DNA of 64,000 bases. Origin: Diospyros lotus (Eukaryota > Streptophyta > Magnoliopsida > Ericales > Ebenaceae). A model generated the notes under the pieces. The model saw only the letters and a program-made list of their open reading frames with translations. It searched no databases and was not told where the DNA came from. Both the position numbers and the translations under genes were made by a program. Of the stretch, positions 46,578 to 59,370 are shown in pieces; positions within the stretch are counted from its first letter, which is position 1, and every line of letters starts with the position of its first letter. Where the stretch lies: contig NC_068339.1 of the NCBI RefSeq assembly GCF_014633365.1, positions 11,617,925 through 11,681,924 on the forward strand, read 5' to 3'.

Positions 46578-48097
46578 TGATTTCTCTTCTTAAGCAATTG
46601 GTTCGATTTGATTTAGATTTGCATTATGGGAAATGGGTTTTATTTGTTGATTGTCGTTCGGTACTGGGCTTTTGACGTTTCGTGCTCTATGCAAATACGT
46701 TAACCAATTAGTTTTTCCGCCGGGGGGGGGGGGGGGGGGTGTTGTTTTGTATGTACAAGGAAATTTGCTGTTGAATTCTTCAATTTTGGTCTGTTACTTT
46801 TTACAATTTTCATTGGCAAACCAAGGACCACCTGTTGGCTTCATGTGGCGTACAAAAGATATTCGGATACTATATTTGTCATTGGAGGGAGTAATATACT
46901 AAAAATTGCAACCAGACATGACGGCATATATAGGATACTTTATTCAGACAGGGCATAGTGCCTACTTCAGACTACGCTGTGTTCTTCTATTTTAGTTTGC
47001 TGTATCTCAGTGGCTTGAATGTAATAAATAATGCTTAAGACTTTGGCAGTCAGATTAATATTGAGTTAGTACGTCAATTCCTTCAACATTGATTTCTTAA
47101 AAATATTGTGCTTGATAAAACAGGTAAATGTTTAGGTTTCAACCCTTTATTGTGTGTGTGTATGTGTGTTTTTTTTTCCATTCTTCTTTAAATGGTTTAA
47201 GGCTCTATTTCATAGTTCATGCTTACTCTCTCCCCAAAAGAAAATGAAAGAGTTGTATTTTAAAAAACCTTTGACTGGACGAAAATGAAGGCATTATTGA
47301 GGTGAGTAGTTGCCCTTTTGGTCTTGGCTCTGTTGGATTGTGCCAAATCTTGTCATTGAGATTGGGGATGGATTGGTGTGGTTGTTGCCTACCGAGTGAA
47401 TAGGTTACACCAACTTATAAGCCAAGATAAATGTCCGATCATGATTGGGTTAATTTGCAACCTTAGTTGAAGGTGCCTCTAGAGCCAAGGAAGAATAATT
47501 ATTATGGAACATCGCACATTAGATTGATGTAAGGCATTTGTGCTTGGCTTGGTTTGGTAATTGTGAGGTTTTCTCAAACCATATGCCAATGATGATGCAT
47601 TGTGTTATTTGCATGGGTTCTCATTGACCAATGATGGTAATGTATGACATTATATGGTGGGTTTTCACATATAAACCAATTGATTAGGATTATAGGAGTT
47701 TGTGGTGTGCTTAGCATTGAAGAGATTGATTGAATATGTTCTTTTTGTTAGCACATCTAACCTAATGTGTGATCATGCTTGTCTTTTAAGGGTTTTACAC
47801 ATTATAGTTTCCCTTTCATTATCATATTCCTGTTGTTTTGGAAGTGGTTTCTTAATGCACTTTACTACTATTTCTTCTCGAGAGGCCAAGCCACTTTTTT
47901 ATTTGTTGCTTTCTTCTTGTTTTTCTAAAAGAAGTGGTTAAGCATGTTGATTTGTCCTTTTGGCACTGTATTTTTTCCATCATGTCATTGATAATTGTCA
48001 ACAATGAGAGATTGATTTTGTCCTCATTCTCGCGCAAGATTAGATCACTTGATTGGTTTTCTTTCTAAATGTATTGTGTATCTTCTAGAAGATAGGT
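46578..48097. other. Unannotated, intron-like sequence
   Basis: T-rich, no coding or repeat structure that I can support. It precedes the retroelement nest. Confidence 0.4.
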
Positions 48098-48279
48098 TGT
48101 TGTAATTTCCTTCTATATTTTGTTGTATCCTAAATTGTATAGGTTTCCAAATTTGAATTTGGAAACTTTCCTATTTTGTTTTTAGGAACTTCCTAGTTTG
48201 ATAGGCAACCTTGTACATAAATTAAGCTATCCCTTCCAAGGGAAATAAGATTGAATATCCTTTCACATTATTCTTGACA
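48098..48279 (+). repeat. 5' LTR of copia element 1
   Basis: TGTTGTAATTTCC...TTCTTGACA, followed immediately by TGGTATAACAAC, which resembles the initiator-Met primer site. The 5' edge is uncertain because the partner LTR is not in the window. Confidence 0.6.
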
Positions 48280-48498
48280 TGGTATAACAACCTTAGGACT
48301 CCAGTCGCTGTCCTTTGTGACTATTGTTGTGACCTTCATCAATCTTCTTCATAGGACAGTATGTCCAATACCCATAATCCTTTGTCGAATTTGGATGATT
48401 CTAGCAAAAACAACGGAGGTTTCATTTGCTGTAAACAATGGTGTAGGCTCAGGAGGAGAACTACAGAATATTCAAGCGTCTTATCGATTGAATGGTAA

Positions 48499-49235
48499 TG
48501 TTGATGTTTTGCATTGAGAAAACAATCCAGAAGGTTAAGAAGAATAGGAGATGTCTCGAGTGTTTGAAGTGGTTGGTTTTATTCTAAGTTAGAAGAGTCT
48601 AGCTTAGGTGTTTTATTATAAGAGGCATTTCAGTCTTTGTGTAGGCTAAATAAAAACCTTGTAATTACTGCCCATAATGTCTATAAATAGGAGACATAGG
48701 GAAGGGCAGTCATAGATGATCATTCATTCTCTATGATCGAGTGCAGTGTGTGTGAGAGGAAAGGCTTGTGTCCAAGAAAGTCTTTGTAATCTCCAAGAAG
48801 ATTGTACTCGGGTGGAATAGAGATGGAAGAGTGAGATATTGATCATTCCAAAAGTCTTTGAATACGAGTGAGACTACTATAAAGAAGAGAGGAAATACTT
48901 TGTGTAAAGAAGAGTGTTTGTAATCTCTTGAGTGCAATGAATTCGTGAGTCAAGAGAGGAAGAAGAGAGGGACTTCTTGTAACTATTCTACACTCGGTTT
49001 CTAGTGGAATTGCTCTCGTTCTTGGTGTCTGGATGTAGGGCCATTTTCGTGGCTTGAACTAAGATAATTCTTGCGCCTCGTGATTGTGGTTTGATTGCTT
49101 CATTTCTGCTTTCATTCCTTTAATTTTGTCTTTCATTACAGTTGCATATTTTCTATTGTTTGAGATTGATTTCGGGTGAGGAGTGTGAGTGAATTGGCAA
49201 CAAGAATCATTGACTAAGAGCTCCTAAACTTAACA
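48499..49235 (+). mobile_element. 737-bp solo LTR, copia 2 family
   Basis: TGTTGATGTTTTGCAT...CTTAACA with the perfect duplication GGTAA (48,494-48,498 and 49,236-49,240), inserted in the LNGK-NYLK motif of copia 1 Gag. It carries TCTATAAATAG and aligns with the 3' LTR at 63,502 (TGTTGAGTTTTGCATC, TCTATAAATAGAAGGCA), so both belong to one family. Confidence 0.85.
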
Positions 49236-49675
49236 GGTAAGAACTACTTGAAGTGATCCCAGCTAATTCGCATGTTTCTAAAGGGAAAGGGGAAGCTAAG
49301 CCATCTTCTAGGAACCGACCCTAAGGAAGGTGATCCCACGTTTGCAGCATGGGATGAGGAGGACTCCTTAGTGATGTCTTGGCTATGGAACTCCATGGTC
49401 CTGGAGATTAGCGATACCATCATGTTCCTAACAACAGCTAAGGATATTTGGGAGGCAGTGAAGCTTACCTACTCCAAGGTTCACGCTATTGCACAAATCT
49501 ACGAAATAAGGACTAAATTTGCAGCTACCTACCAAGCAAGGTACACGATCCATTATAGAGTATGCAAACTAGTTGTAGACTCTATGGCAAGAATTAGACC
49601 ATTATCAGTGCCTTAGGATGAAGTGCAACAAGGATGCAGCATTACATAAGAGATTTGTAGAGAAGTGTCATGACC

Positions 49676-52498
49676 CAAGAACATAGTAGTAATTAGATAA
49701 TAGAGGAATTTCTTTAGTTGTATCGTAACAACCTCCAACTGTATTCATTTGAATAATTGGCAGCCCTATTGGCGCCAAACCTAGCTACCGAATCAGCATA
49801 TAAGGCTGATCTAATATAATTCAAAGAACAACCAATTATTGAATGAAATCTGATTTTTCAGACTCTCTTAGTTTCCCTCTCTTTCTCTCGGTCATCCCTA
49901 TTCTCCCTTTCTTTGTCCTCCCTATTCTTTCTCTCTCTATTTTTGTTCTTCTCTTAATCCCTCCCATTTGTTCTGATCTCTCTCCCCAATTCCTTCCTAT
50001 TATCTCTCAAACCCTAGGTTGAACCCTAGGAACGTGACAAATGGGTATCAAAGCAGTCGTTCCTTGGCTGTGAGTTTGGAAATTCAATAGTGTTCGATCC
50101 GATTTTGAAGTAATCAAGTTAGGTTCAAAGTAGAGCAAATTGATCATTGGAAGCAAATTCAAGCGACTCTTAGCAGAAGCGATTGAGTTGAGGATTTCGA
50201 CGATTCTGGTAGATATGAGCAAGCAAGCATATTCTTGCTCGAGTCTTGGAGGCGAAGTCGGTAGTGAAATTCAATAAGTGTGGGTCAGAAGTTGTGAATT
50301 CCAGCAATCGCAGCAATGAAACAAGCTAGGCAACTTCGATGATACAGTGATTACGATCACCTTTCGTTTGAATTTGAAGGTGAAATGGAACAAGTGAATC
50401 GTAGAGGCTAGATTAGGTTGTTGAAGGCGAGGTCTAGAATCGCCTTCAGAAGCATTGCAGTGTGAATCGCTTTCAGATTAGGTTATCGAATTTGAAGGTG
50501 AAACGGAGTGACTGTTGAAGGCGGAACAACAGGGTGATTCACTACTATTTTTTGAGTTGTTGTAGTCGATCAAGAAGGCGAGGCAGATTCAAGAAGAGGT
50601 TTTTGAAAAATGAATTTATAGTGGCGTCTTTCCATTGCTCTTTGACAAGTGTAGGTAATTTTGTTCAAAATTGAAGAAGATTAGGTCAGACATTTCTGAT
50701 GGTGCTTTCGGTGACTCCAGAGCAGCTCCTTAGCCTTCGGGTTCTTCTGCTTGCACAAGTCCGGCCTTCCTAGGGCGGAAATCAAAGAACGATCCGACAA
50801 ATTTGGAAGCCATTTCATAAACAGCGGTAGCGATTGCTTATCAATTCCGGCAGATAATAGCAATTGTTTGAACCTCAGGAAAAATTCAGAGCAAGTTTCC
50901 TGCTGAAGACTCTTCCAAGCAATCAATCCACCATGGCTGACGGCACCCAAATGAAGCAAATGGAATTGCAGTTGTAGCAAGCGATAACATCAATGGTGGA
51001 AATTTAGAATCGTGTGGAGACGGTGGAGGACAAGATTGGATCAATGGTGGATCAAAAGTTGGAGGTGGTTGCGGAGAAGCTTCGAGGGGATATGCACGAT
51101 TTGATCAAGGAGGAGATGCAGGTGTAGGGCAATTTGCTGTGTGATCAACTACAGCAATTCATGCTTATGTTCTCTGGTCAACATCAGGTAAGAATTTCAC
51201 CTGATTTCCTCTTAAGGATCGGTTGGAACCAATTCTACCGGGAATTGGAACTAGCAATTGGAATGCTGAATTGATGGAGTTCGAAGAAGATCTGGCTACG
51301 ATGGGAGAAAATGTGTTGGAAAGGAGGTAGGAGATTCCAACTCTCCCACACCATTCCGATTTTTCGATGCCCAAACTTGAATTGTCTGTATTTGAGGGAC
51401 AAAAGCCTCGATGGTTGTTAGGGCTTTGTGAAAAATTGTTTGGGATCCACTAGGTGACAGATAATCAAAGGGTGGCCTTGGCATTGACCCACCTCAATGA
51501 TGTTGGGGACATGTGGTTCTAGGGGTGGTCTAAAGTGAGTGACACATCTAATTGGGATGATTTCACTAAGGGGCTGTGTGAGAGGTTTGGTGAAAGGGGT
51601 ATATGATGGACATAGTGGAAGAGTTTAATCGGTTGAAGCAGGAGGGTACAGTACAAGAGTACCAATTGAAATTTGAAGAGTTGAAGTCCCTAATGCTGAG
51701 TTGGAATTCATTTATGATAGAAGAATACTTTGTCTCTAGCTTTGTGGGGGGATTGAATGATGAAATACAGTCTACAGTGAAGATGTTGAAGCCTAAGACA
51801 ATGCAGGAAGCAGCTAGGGGAGCTTCATTGCAAGAGCTATTTGTGGAGGTCCTTATGACAAAACACCAGCTCCTAACTAAAATTCATCCTGCAAATAGTT
51901 CGTGGAAGGAAATCCCAGTCATAGGGTTTATACTAACCCTAACTCAGCCAAGTCTCTTTTGATGGAACAAAAGAGGCAAGTAGGACTGTGCTACCGCTGT
52001 GGAGGACAGTTTAGCCCAAGTCACAAGTGTAGGAAATAGTTACTATATATGGAAGGACTGGAGGATGGAAAAGAAGAAGAAAAGTAGGTCAGGATTGGGT
52101 GAAGAAGTGGGGACCAACTACAACAAGTTCTTGGGGACAAGAACTCTCTTTGAGGGGGGAAAATTGTCATGACCCAAGGACATAGTAGGAATTTCTTTAG
52201 TTGTATTGTAACAACCTCCAGCTATATTCATTTGAATAATTGGCAGCTGTATTGGCGCCAAACCTAGCTACCGGATCAACATATAAGGCTGATCTAATTT
52301 GATTCAAAGAACAACCAATTATTGAATGAAATATGATTTTTCAAACTCTCTCAGTTTCCCTTTCTTTCTCTCAGTCCTCCCTATTCTCCCTCTCTTTGTT
52401 TCTGTTCTTCTCTAATTCCCTCCCATTTCTTCTGATCTCTCTCCCTAATTCCTTCCTATAATCTCCCAAACCCTAAGTTGAACCCTAGGAACGTGACA
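49676..52498 (+). mobile_element. Gag-only Ty3/gypsy element (TR-GAG-like)
   Basis: LTRs 49,676-50,039 (364 bp) and 52,165-52,498 (334 bp), both TGTCATGACCCAAG...CGTGACA. Primer site TGGGTATCAAAGC at 50,042-50,054 resembles initiator-Met. A polypurine tract TTGAGGGGGGAAAA precedes the 3' LTR. Flanks AGAAG and AAAAG match at four of five bases. The 2.1-kb interior encodes only Gag and then passes directly into the 3' end (VLG.KNSL.GGK), with no protease, RT or integrase. This is the layout of non-autonomous TR-GAG elements that borrow a related chromovirus's enzymes. The chromovirus downstream encodes a homologous Gag. Confidence 0.85.
50934..52038 (+). pseudogene. Gag of the gag-only element
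   Basis: Starts MADGTQMKQMELQL, with a coiled-coil-like N-terminus (VETVEDKIGSMVDQKLEVV), then the capsid-like domain (MPKLELSVFEG, LTHLNDVGDMW, LCERFGERG, EYQLKFEELKSLML, SSFVGGLNDEIQSTV) and a knuckle CYRCGGQFSPSHKCRK ending near 52,038. Several in-frame stops and a frameshift near 51,600 break it. Confidence 0.8.
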
Positions 52499-54439
52499 AA
52501 AAGGAGAGGACATATGATTTTCTAGTAGGCCTCAATATGAAGTTCGATGCAGTGAGAGTTCAAATCTTCAGCAAGGAGGATTTACCTTCTCTAAATGAAG
52601 TAATCTCTATAGTTCATGTATAAGAAGGATGAAGGGGAGTAATGTTGGATAGCTCTCCAGTAGAAAGCTCTGCCCTGGTATCCTTGACAACCCCTAATCA
52701 GAATAAAGGGTCTAGGGAGGAGAAGAAAATTGCGGACATGGACTCTTTATGGTGTACCTATTGCAAAAAGCCCCAGCACACCATAGAAAAGTGTTGGAAA
52801 CTCTATGGGAAGCCATCCAAAGGAAGACAACTGAGGGGCCAAGGACAAGTTTGTGTGGCGAGCAACCATCAACAAACTAAGCAGAGGAATCCAGAATAGG
52901 GAGATGCTCTGGAGCTTAACAGGGCTGAGATTGAAAAATTGAGGAGCCTGTTTGAGTCTCTTGACAAGAAGGTTGAGAAAGGTACCTCCTCTCTTGCACT
53001 CACGGGTATCTCTTCCCCTTCTCTTACTCTACATGCTTTAGAAACAGTTCATCCTAATTCCTAGATCCTAGACTCTGCAGCTATGGATCACATGACCCAT
53101 TCCTCACATTTTTTCATCTCCTATAACCCTTGTTTAAGTTCTAGAAAAATCACAATGGCAGAACCACTGTTGCTAGCCAAGGGGATGTTCTTCTTAATGA
53201 ACATCTCACCCTAAAAAATGTCCTTCATGTCCCTAAATTATTCACTAAGCTCATATCTATCCAAAAAATCACCTTGGATGCTAATTGTAGTGTTGTTTTT
53301 CACTCAACTTTCTATGAGTTTCAGGAACAGGACACGAATAAGATGATTGGCCTTTCTAGAGCTAGGGCTGGACTTTACTATCTTGAGGAACCGGATGAGT
53401 AGGCTAAGGAGAAAGCTTCCCCTATGTCATACCTTGCTCAGTCCAACAAGGATCAATTATGGCTGCATTGTTATTGTCTTGGTCACCCCTCTTTTTTAAC
53501 TCTTAGAATGATGTTTCCAGTTTTATTTAAGGGTCTAGATGTTCGAGACTTCCATTGTGCTGTATGTGAATTTGCAAAGCATAAGAGAGTGTCCTTTCCT
53601 CCTCCTAATAAAAGAACTAATCTTCCTTTTCTCTCTAATCCATAGTGATATTTGGCGCCCTTCAACTGTCCCCAATATTTCTAGGGCACATTGGTTCATT
53701 ACTTTTGTTGATGATTGCACCCGAGTAGTGTGGTTGTATTTGTTAAAGAATAAATCTGAGGTGGGGCAACATTTTTCCTACCTACAACATGATTAAGAAT
53801 TAGTTTGGGGTTGAAATTAAAAGGCTTAGATTTGATAATGCCAAAGATTATTTTAATCAATCTTTATCTGTTTTCTTTCAATAGAAAGGCATCATTCATG
53901 AATCTGCTGCCCTTATACTCCTCAACAAAATGGAGTGGCCGAGAGGAAGAATGGTCACCTTCTAGCTATTATTAGAGCGCTTCTATTTCACCATAATGTT
54001 TCTAAACATTATTGGGGAGAAGCAACCTTAACAACTGTTAGCTCCTATGAGTCTGACTGATCTATCTCAGGAATTCTGCAAGGAATTCGAGAGAATTCTA
54101 ATGAGAAATCTGATCGCGAGGGAGATAAGGAGAGAGAAAGAGAGAGGGAGAGAGCGGGAGAATTGAGAGGAGACTTTAAGATTCAAGTCATTCATGCCTT
54201 GAGAGTGAGATCAGTGTGAATTTTATACTGATCTCCTCCTTCCAGTGGGCGGACAAGTGGGACATTTAAAAAATGAATAACTCCCGCCCAAAACTCCATA
54301 CAACCGCTAACTATCATGTGTTACGGCTATCTCTAATTCATGCCTTTTATTTAATAGGCACATGACAGTTTTTCCACCCCATGAAACATTTCTTGTCCTC
54401 AACAAATACAAAGCAGGCTAGCTACTCTCGGAAATTGTG

Positions 54440-54880
54440 TAAGTAGGTCAGGTAGATACTCCCATGTGTTGTGGTCGTTATGGAGATGTGACCACCTCAC
54501 CAACACCTGAGTTATGGGGGCTCCATGCCTGTAGATAACCCTTTTATCTAGAACAGCCGTGGGTTCTGCTTGGGGCATACTGCTGTCGGTACCTTGGGGC
54601 AGACTTGCACTCGCCTGCTAACCTCCAACACCCTTCTTCAACAAGGATACATGAAACATCGGGTGGATACAGGAGCTCTCCGGTAGCTAAAGCCGATATG
54701 CCACCTTACCCAATTTCGCCTCAATAGGGAAGGGACCATAGTACTTAGGACTCAACTTAGTCACTGGTGTTGAAGATAGCGCACGGATGTGTGTTGGCCT
54801 TAGCCTCAGATATATCTCTTCCCCTACTGCAAATTCCCTCTCGCTTCTTCCTTTATCAGCCTGTTGTTTCATTCTATCTT
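54440..54880 (-). pseudogene. Chromovirus integrase C-terminus and chromodomain remnant
   Basis: On the minus strand: FAVGEEIYLRLRP, LSPKYYGPFPIEAKLGKVAYRL, then after a stop HPMFHVSLLKK. Further on come VLVRWSHL and NTWEYLPDLLTQFP, the pattern of the plant chromodomain that steers insertion toward heterochromatin. It is broken by stops. Confidence 0.75.
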
Positions 54881-55085
54881 AGGCCATTGCTAAATCCTTC
54901 TTTAATTGTCCCAAAACTTCCTGCCTTTGTTGGAGATGCTCCTCTACAACTGCCACATTAGTAACCTCTTGGATAACAGGAAGTAAGGGGGGTTTATATC
55001 CAAATAAGGCTTCAAATGGAGACATTCTGATAGAGGTGTGGTGGCTGAAATTATATCACCATTGGGCTAATGACAACAACTTGTG

Positions 55086-55961
55086 CTAACTCGTGGGATG
55101 GTGGAAGCATAAGCACCTCAAGTAGTTCTCTAAGCACTGATTGACTCTCTTTGTTTGTCCATCAGTTTGGGGGTGGTAGGCCGACGACATGCTCAGCTTA
55201 GATCCTAGGGACTTCAATAAGGATTGCCACATTAGACTGGTGAAAACCTTGTCTTGGTCAGAGATGATGGTTCTCGGAACTCCATGTATCTTGACGACTT
55301 GGTCCAAGAATACTCTAGCAACTTCTTGGGTAGTGTATGGGTGAGATAGGCTTAAGAAGTGAGCAAACTTGGTGAATCTATCCACCACCACTAATATGCA
55401 ATCCTTCCCTTCATATCTAGATAAACCTTCCACGAAATCCATTGACAAAATCTCCCATGCCTGTCTTAGAACAGCTAAAGGTTGCGGCAATCCCGGTATC
55501 ACTACATTCTCATGCTTACATCTCTTACAAGTATCGCATGCCATAACAAACTTAACCACTACCTCCTTCAATTTAGGCCAGAAGAAGAGTTTCTTTACCT
55601 TGTGGTATGTATTTTGAATTCCCGAGTGTCCCCCCAGTGGAGACTCATGTAAGGTTTGGAGTATCTTGTGCTTAATATCCTGTTTGTCCCCAATTACTAT
55701 TCTCCCTTTGTATCGTATGACCCCATTCTTGAGTGTATACCTGGGTTTGTTGGAGGAGTTCAAAATCAACTGTTCTTGTAACCCTTTTATCTGCTCATCG
55801 TTAGTGTAACTGGTGGCCACCTCTTGGTACCAATCCGGAACCGGAGCAGTTATGGCTACTGCTTCTCCCTCTTCTTGACATCTAGACAATGCATCGGCTA
55901 TAACATTATCCTTTCCCTGCTTATATTGTATAGTATAGTCAAGGCTGTATAGTATAGTCAA
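55086..55961 (-). pseudogene. Chromovirus integrase, catalytic Glu lost
   Basis: A 291-residue open stretch: end of RNase H (GKDNVIADALSR), zinc domain (HESPLGGHSGIQNTYHKV...CDTCKRCKHEN), catalytic core with MDFVEGL and SDQDKVF aspartates. The position of the third acid reads GQTKRVN where the family has GQTERVN, so the catalytic glutamate is Lys. It could not act even if expressed. Confidence 0.85.
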
Positions 55962-56028
55962 GGCCCATTAATTTTGCCGTACCTTTCTTTTTGTAATTGA
56001 GTGTGTAACTTCTGCTGCAACAAAAACT

Positions 56029-57016
56029 TTAAGCTTTGTCTACTACCATCAGTATGACTATAAACTCTTTCTCATAGATGCTTAATCCTCGGTGCCTGGG
56101 AGCTAAGGCTTGGCTGAGGAAGGCTAGAGGTCTTCCCTCCTGCATCAACACTGCTCCAACCCCAGTTTCACACGCGTTTGTTTCTAGCACGAAGGTCTTG
56201 TGAAAATTAGGTAGGCCCAATACCGGTGCTTCACTCATAGCCCTCTTGTTCAAATGCTGCCTCAGCCTGTTCTCCCTGCTTGAACCCTTCTTTCTTCAAT
56301 AATTGAGTTAAGGGCTTACTGATGATTCCATAATTCTTTACAAATCTTCTGTAGTACCTCGTTAGACTTAGAAACCCCCTTAAACCTTTTAGGGACTTAA
56401 GTCTTGGCCAGGACTGCATGGCTAATACTTTCTTTGAGTCTATATTGACCCCTTGGCCTGATATAATGTACCCGATGTACTCCACTTGTCTTTGAGCAAA
56501 AGAACATTTCGACCTCTTAATATGCAATTGATTGACTCTAAGGATCTCGAAGGTGGTCTTAAGGTGTGTCAAGTGTTGATCGAAGGTTCGGCTATACACC
56601 AGTATATCATCAAAGAATACCAAGATGAAATTCCTTAGGTAAGGTTCAAAAATGAGGTTCATCAACGATTGGAAATTAGCTGGGGCATTGGTAAGGCCAA
56701 AGGGCATTATCAAGAACTCATAGTGGCCTTGATGGGTTCGGAAGACAATTTTCGGTATGTCTTTTGGGCTCATTCGAATCTGATGATAGCCAGCTCTTAG
56801 GTCAAGCTTAGAAAAAATAGTGGCCTCATTTAATTCATCTAAAAGGTCTTCGATGAGGGGAATTGGGTATTTGTCTTTGATAGTCATGGTGTTTAGCTGG
56901 CGATAATCTATGCAAAAATGCCACGATCCATTCTTCTTCTTTACCAGTAATACCGGGGATGCATAAGGGCTATGGCTAGATTGGATTAGGGATTGTTGTA
57001 ACATTTCTTTGACCAT
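56029..57016 (-). pseudogene. Chromovirus reverse transcriptase and RNase H
   Basis: RT motifs SPVLLVKKKNGSWHFCIDYRQLN, FSKLDLRAGYHQIRM, MPFGLTNAPANFQ and the catalytic FFDDILVYS are all legible, followed after a frameshift near 56,240 by RNase H (VLETNACETGVGAVLMQEGRPLAFLSQAL, written here as a position guide at 56,205-56,120). Confidence 0.85.
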
Positions 57017-57869
57017 CTATTTTATTTGTGTTTTTTGGGCAGGGGGGGTATCGGTAGGGTCTTGCATTAAAGGGTTCCGAATTGGGTTTCAAATTAATGG
57101 AATGGTCATGGGTTCGGGAAGGAGGTAGGGTTGTTGGTTCCTTAAAGAGATCCTCATATTCAAACAAAAGCATATGGAGTAGGTCGAGTTGATTTACCTC
57201 CCACTCTGGTTGAGAAGGGTTGCTAACTGCCACGAGTAGTTCACCATCTTCCCTTGTATCCTTCTCTTCTTCTTCCATCGTCTGTATAGAAAAAAGTTGG
57301 GCCACCTGAGTTAGCTTATGCTTGAGCCTCTTTTGTAGACGTTTTCCCATGATCATCCTGCATGCTCCTGCTTCCTTGCTACCCACCAGTGTCATTCCTT
57401 TCCCTTCTCTCTCAAAAGTCACCTCCATTCTGTTAAAATTGAAGCAGATGGGACTCACCTGCTTCATCCAATCTACCCCCAACACCACATCACATCCCCC
57501 CAATTTAAATAAGCTCAAGTCTGCCTCAAACTTTTCACCCTGCATCTCCCAACAGAAATTGGTGCAAGCTGACTTGCTCATTACTTTACTCCCATTGGCC
57601 ACTGTTACTGAAAGTGTCTGTGTGCTAATCAGGGAACACTTCAACCGTTTGGCTATACTTTTATCCAAAAAACTGTGGGTACTCCCACTGTCAATGAGGA
57701 TCATGAGCTTACTCTCTCCGACCTTCCCTTCCACCTTGATGATTTTGTTATTAGCCAGCCCTCTCAAGGCATGTAGAGAGATCTCTCCATTGTCTTCGTC
57801 TACTTCCTCCAGCACATTTCCCATTTCTTCCTCTCCTACATCCCTCTCTTCTCCTTTCAGTAGGAGCAA
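56976..57869 (-). pseudogene. Chromovirus protease region
   Basis: A 297-residue stretch with the aspartic protease motif LMILIDSGSTHSFLD and the later GVDWMKQVSPICFNF block typical of chromovirus proteases, leading into the RT N-terminal linker (EPTTLPPSRTHDH). A frameshift separates it from RT. Confidence 0.8.
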
Positions 57870-58823
57870 TTGCTTCTTGCACTGTTACCTGGGAAAGTAT
57901 CTATCCCCGCACTTAAAACAAAGATTAGACTGTTTCCTCTGTTCGATCAACCTCTCACTTTGTGTCTTCGGGCCCAATGTTGGTAAATTCCTCACCCCTT
58001 GTACACCCTTCCAATTTTCTCTACCCTAAATTTTTCCAACGAGAGTCAACACATTATGTGTCCCTCCCCTGTTCATGATCCGTTGTTTCTTCATAAGTGC
58101 TTCCACCGTTAGCTCATGCAACCGGGCATTGTCAATGGCATGCTTAAGGGTTTGTGGTAGCAACACTTTCACCATGGACCTTAGCTCCTCATTTAACCCA
58201 CTAATAAAACTTGAGATGAAGTAAGCCCCCGTCAAATAGGGATTATGGTTGAGCATCAACGCCTTAAGCTCCTCAAACCTCCTCTGGTACTCAGCCATCG
58301 ATCCATTCTGTCTGATTTTGTTAAACTCCTCCACCACATCCGTCATTCCTCTCTCACCAAACCTTTCGCAAAATTTTGCTCCAAACTCTGCCCATGTGCA
58401 TTCTCCTCTCGTTTTGGCCCATCCCTGGTACCAATCATCCCCAACATCATTAAGGTAAGTCGCTGCCATACTTACCTTCTGATGCTCCAGTATCCCAAAC
58501 CATTCAAAGGCCCTTTCACATTGTCTTATCCACCACCGAGGTGTATTCCCATCGAACATAGGGATATCCAATTTTGGCATGGGTATCCCTGGGTGGCCAA
58601 GACCTCCATTCACTCCTTGTCTTCATCCATCCACATTTTCCCCTGTTTCTCCTAATTCTTCCCCGACCTTAGAGGTTCCCGGCCTCCTCTGACTCATCTT
58701 GTGGCCAGGAAGGATCGGGTCTACTCTCTCCCTAGGAGGAAAATCTAGAGAAAGATTTACCGGTTGCTGTCGCGTGAACATATCCATGAAGCCTTGTAAT
58801 TGTTCCCGGATCTGCGCTCCCAC
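57870..58823 (-). pseudogene. Chromovirus Gag
   Basis: N-terminus at 58,823 (MGAQIREQLQGFMDMF), a break, then a 195-residue capsid-like stretch (58,613-58,026: WWIRQCERAFEWFG, YLNDVGDDWYQGW, FGERGMTDVVEEFN, EYQRRFEELKALML). The zinc knuckle (CFKCGDRYFPR..QCKK, about 57,925-57,880) has lost its His to a stop. Homologous to the Gag at 50,934-52,038. Confidence 0.85.
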
Positions 58824-59370
58824 TTCTTCTCAGATTTGATTGACTGCCTTATCCAATTTGCGATCAATGGAGATGATCGCTTCATGATTTCAGTTGGATC
58901 CCAATTCTAGTTGATCAACTCTCTTCTGTAGATCCGATACCGTGGAACCAAATTGGTGTAGTTGCGTCTCCATGTTCTTCATCCGTGTGTCGTTTGCTAT
59001 CACCAATTCTTCTTGCAGCTCCGCCTGATCTTATGGGTCTGACCGATCTATCTTAGGAATTCTGCAAGGAATTCGAGAGAATTCTAATGAGAAATCTGAT
59101 CGTGAGGGAGATAAGGAGAGAGAAAGAGAGAGGGAGAGAGCGGGTGAATTGAGAGGAGACTTTAAGATTCAATTCATTCATGCCTTGAGAGTGAGATCAG
59201 TGTGAATTTTATACTAATCTCCTCCTTCTAGTGGGCGGACAAGTGGGACATTTAAAAAATGAATAACTCCCGCCCAAAACCCCATACAACCGCTAACTAC
59301 CATATGCTACGCCTATCTCTAATTCCCGCCTTTTATTTAATAGGTACATGACAACAATCACCTTTCTTAT

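Larger units (their letters stand above)
54036..59353 (-). mobile_element. Degenerate Ty3/gypsy chromovirus nested in copia 1
   Basis: Minus-strand element with LTRs at about 54,036-54,367 and 59,022-59,353. Over the 320 bp that align cleanly I count 16 differences (5%). Outer flanks ACAAC (54,031-54,035) and ACAAT (59,354-59,358) are the target duplication with one change; keeping one copy restores the copia 1 frame. The inner LTR edge is uncertain by about 12 bp. Coding order is Gag, protease, RT, RNase H, integrase, chromodomain-like tail, so it belongs to the chromoviruses. All coding regions carry stops or shifts. Confidence 0.88.

Noticed and set aside
57322..58655. Plus-strand open frames over the chromovirus Gag and protease
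   Set aside because: They are mirror frames of the minus-strand coding region.
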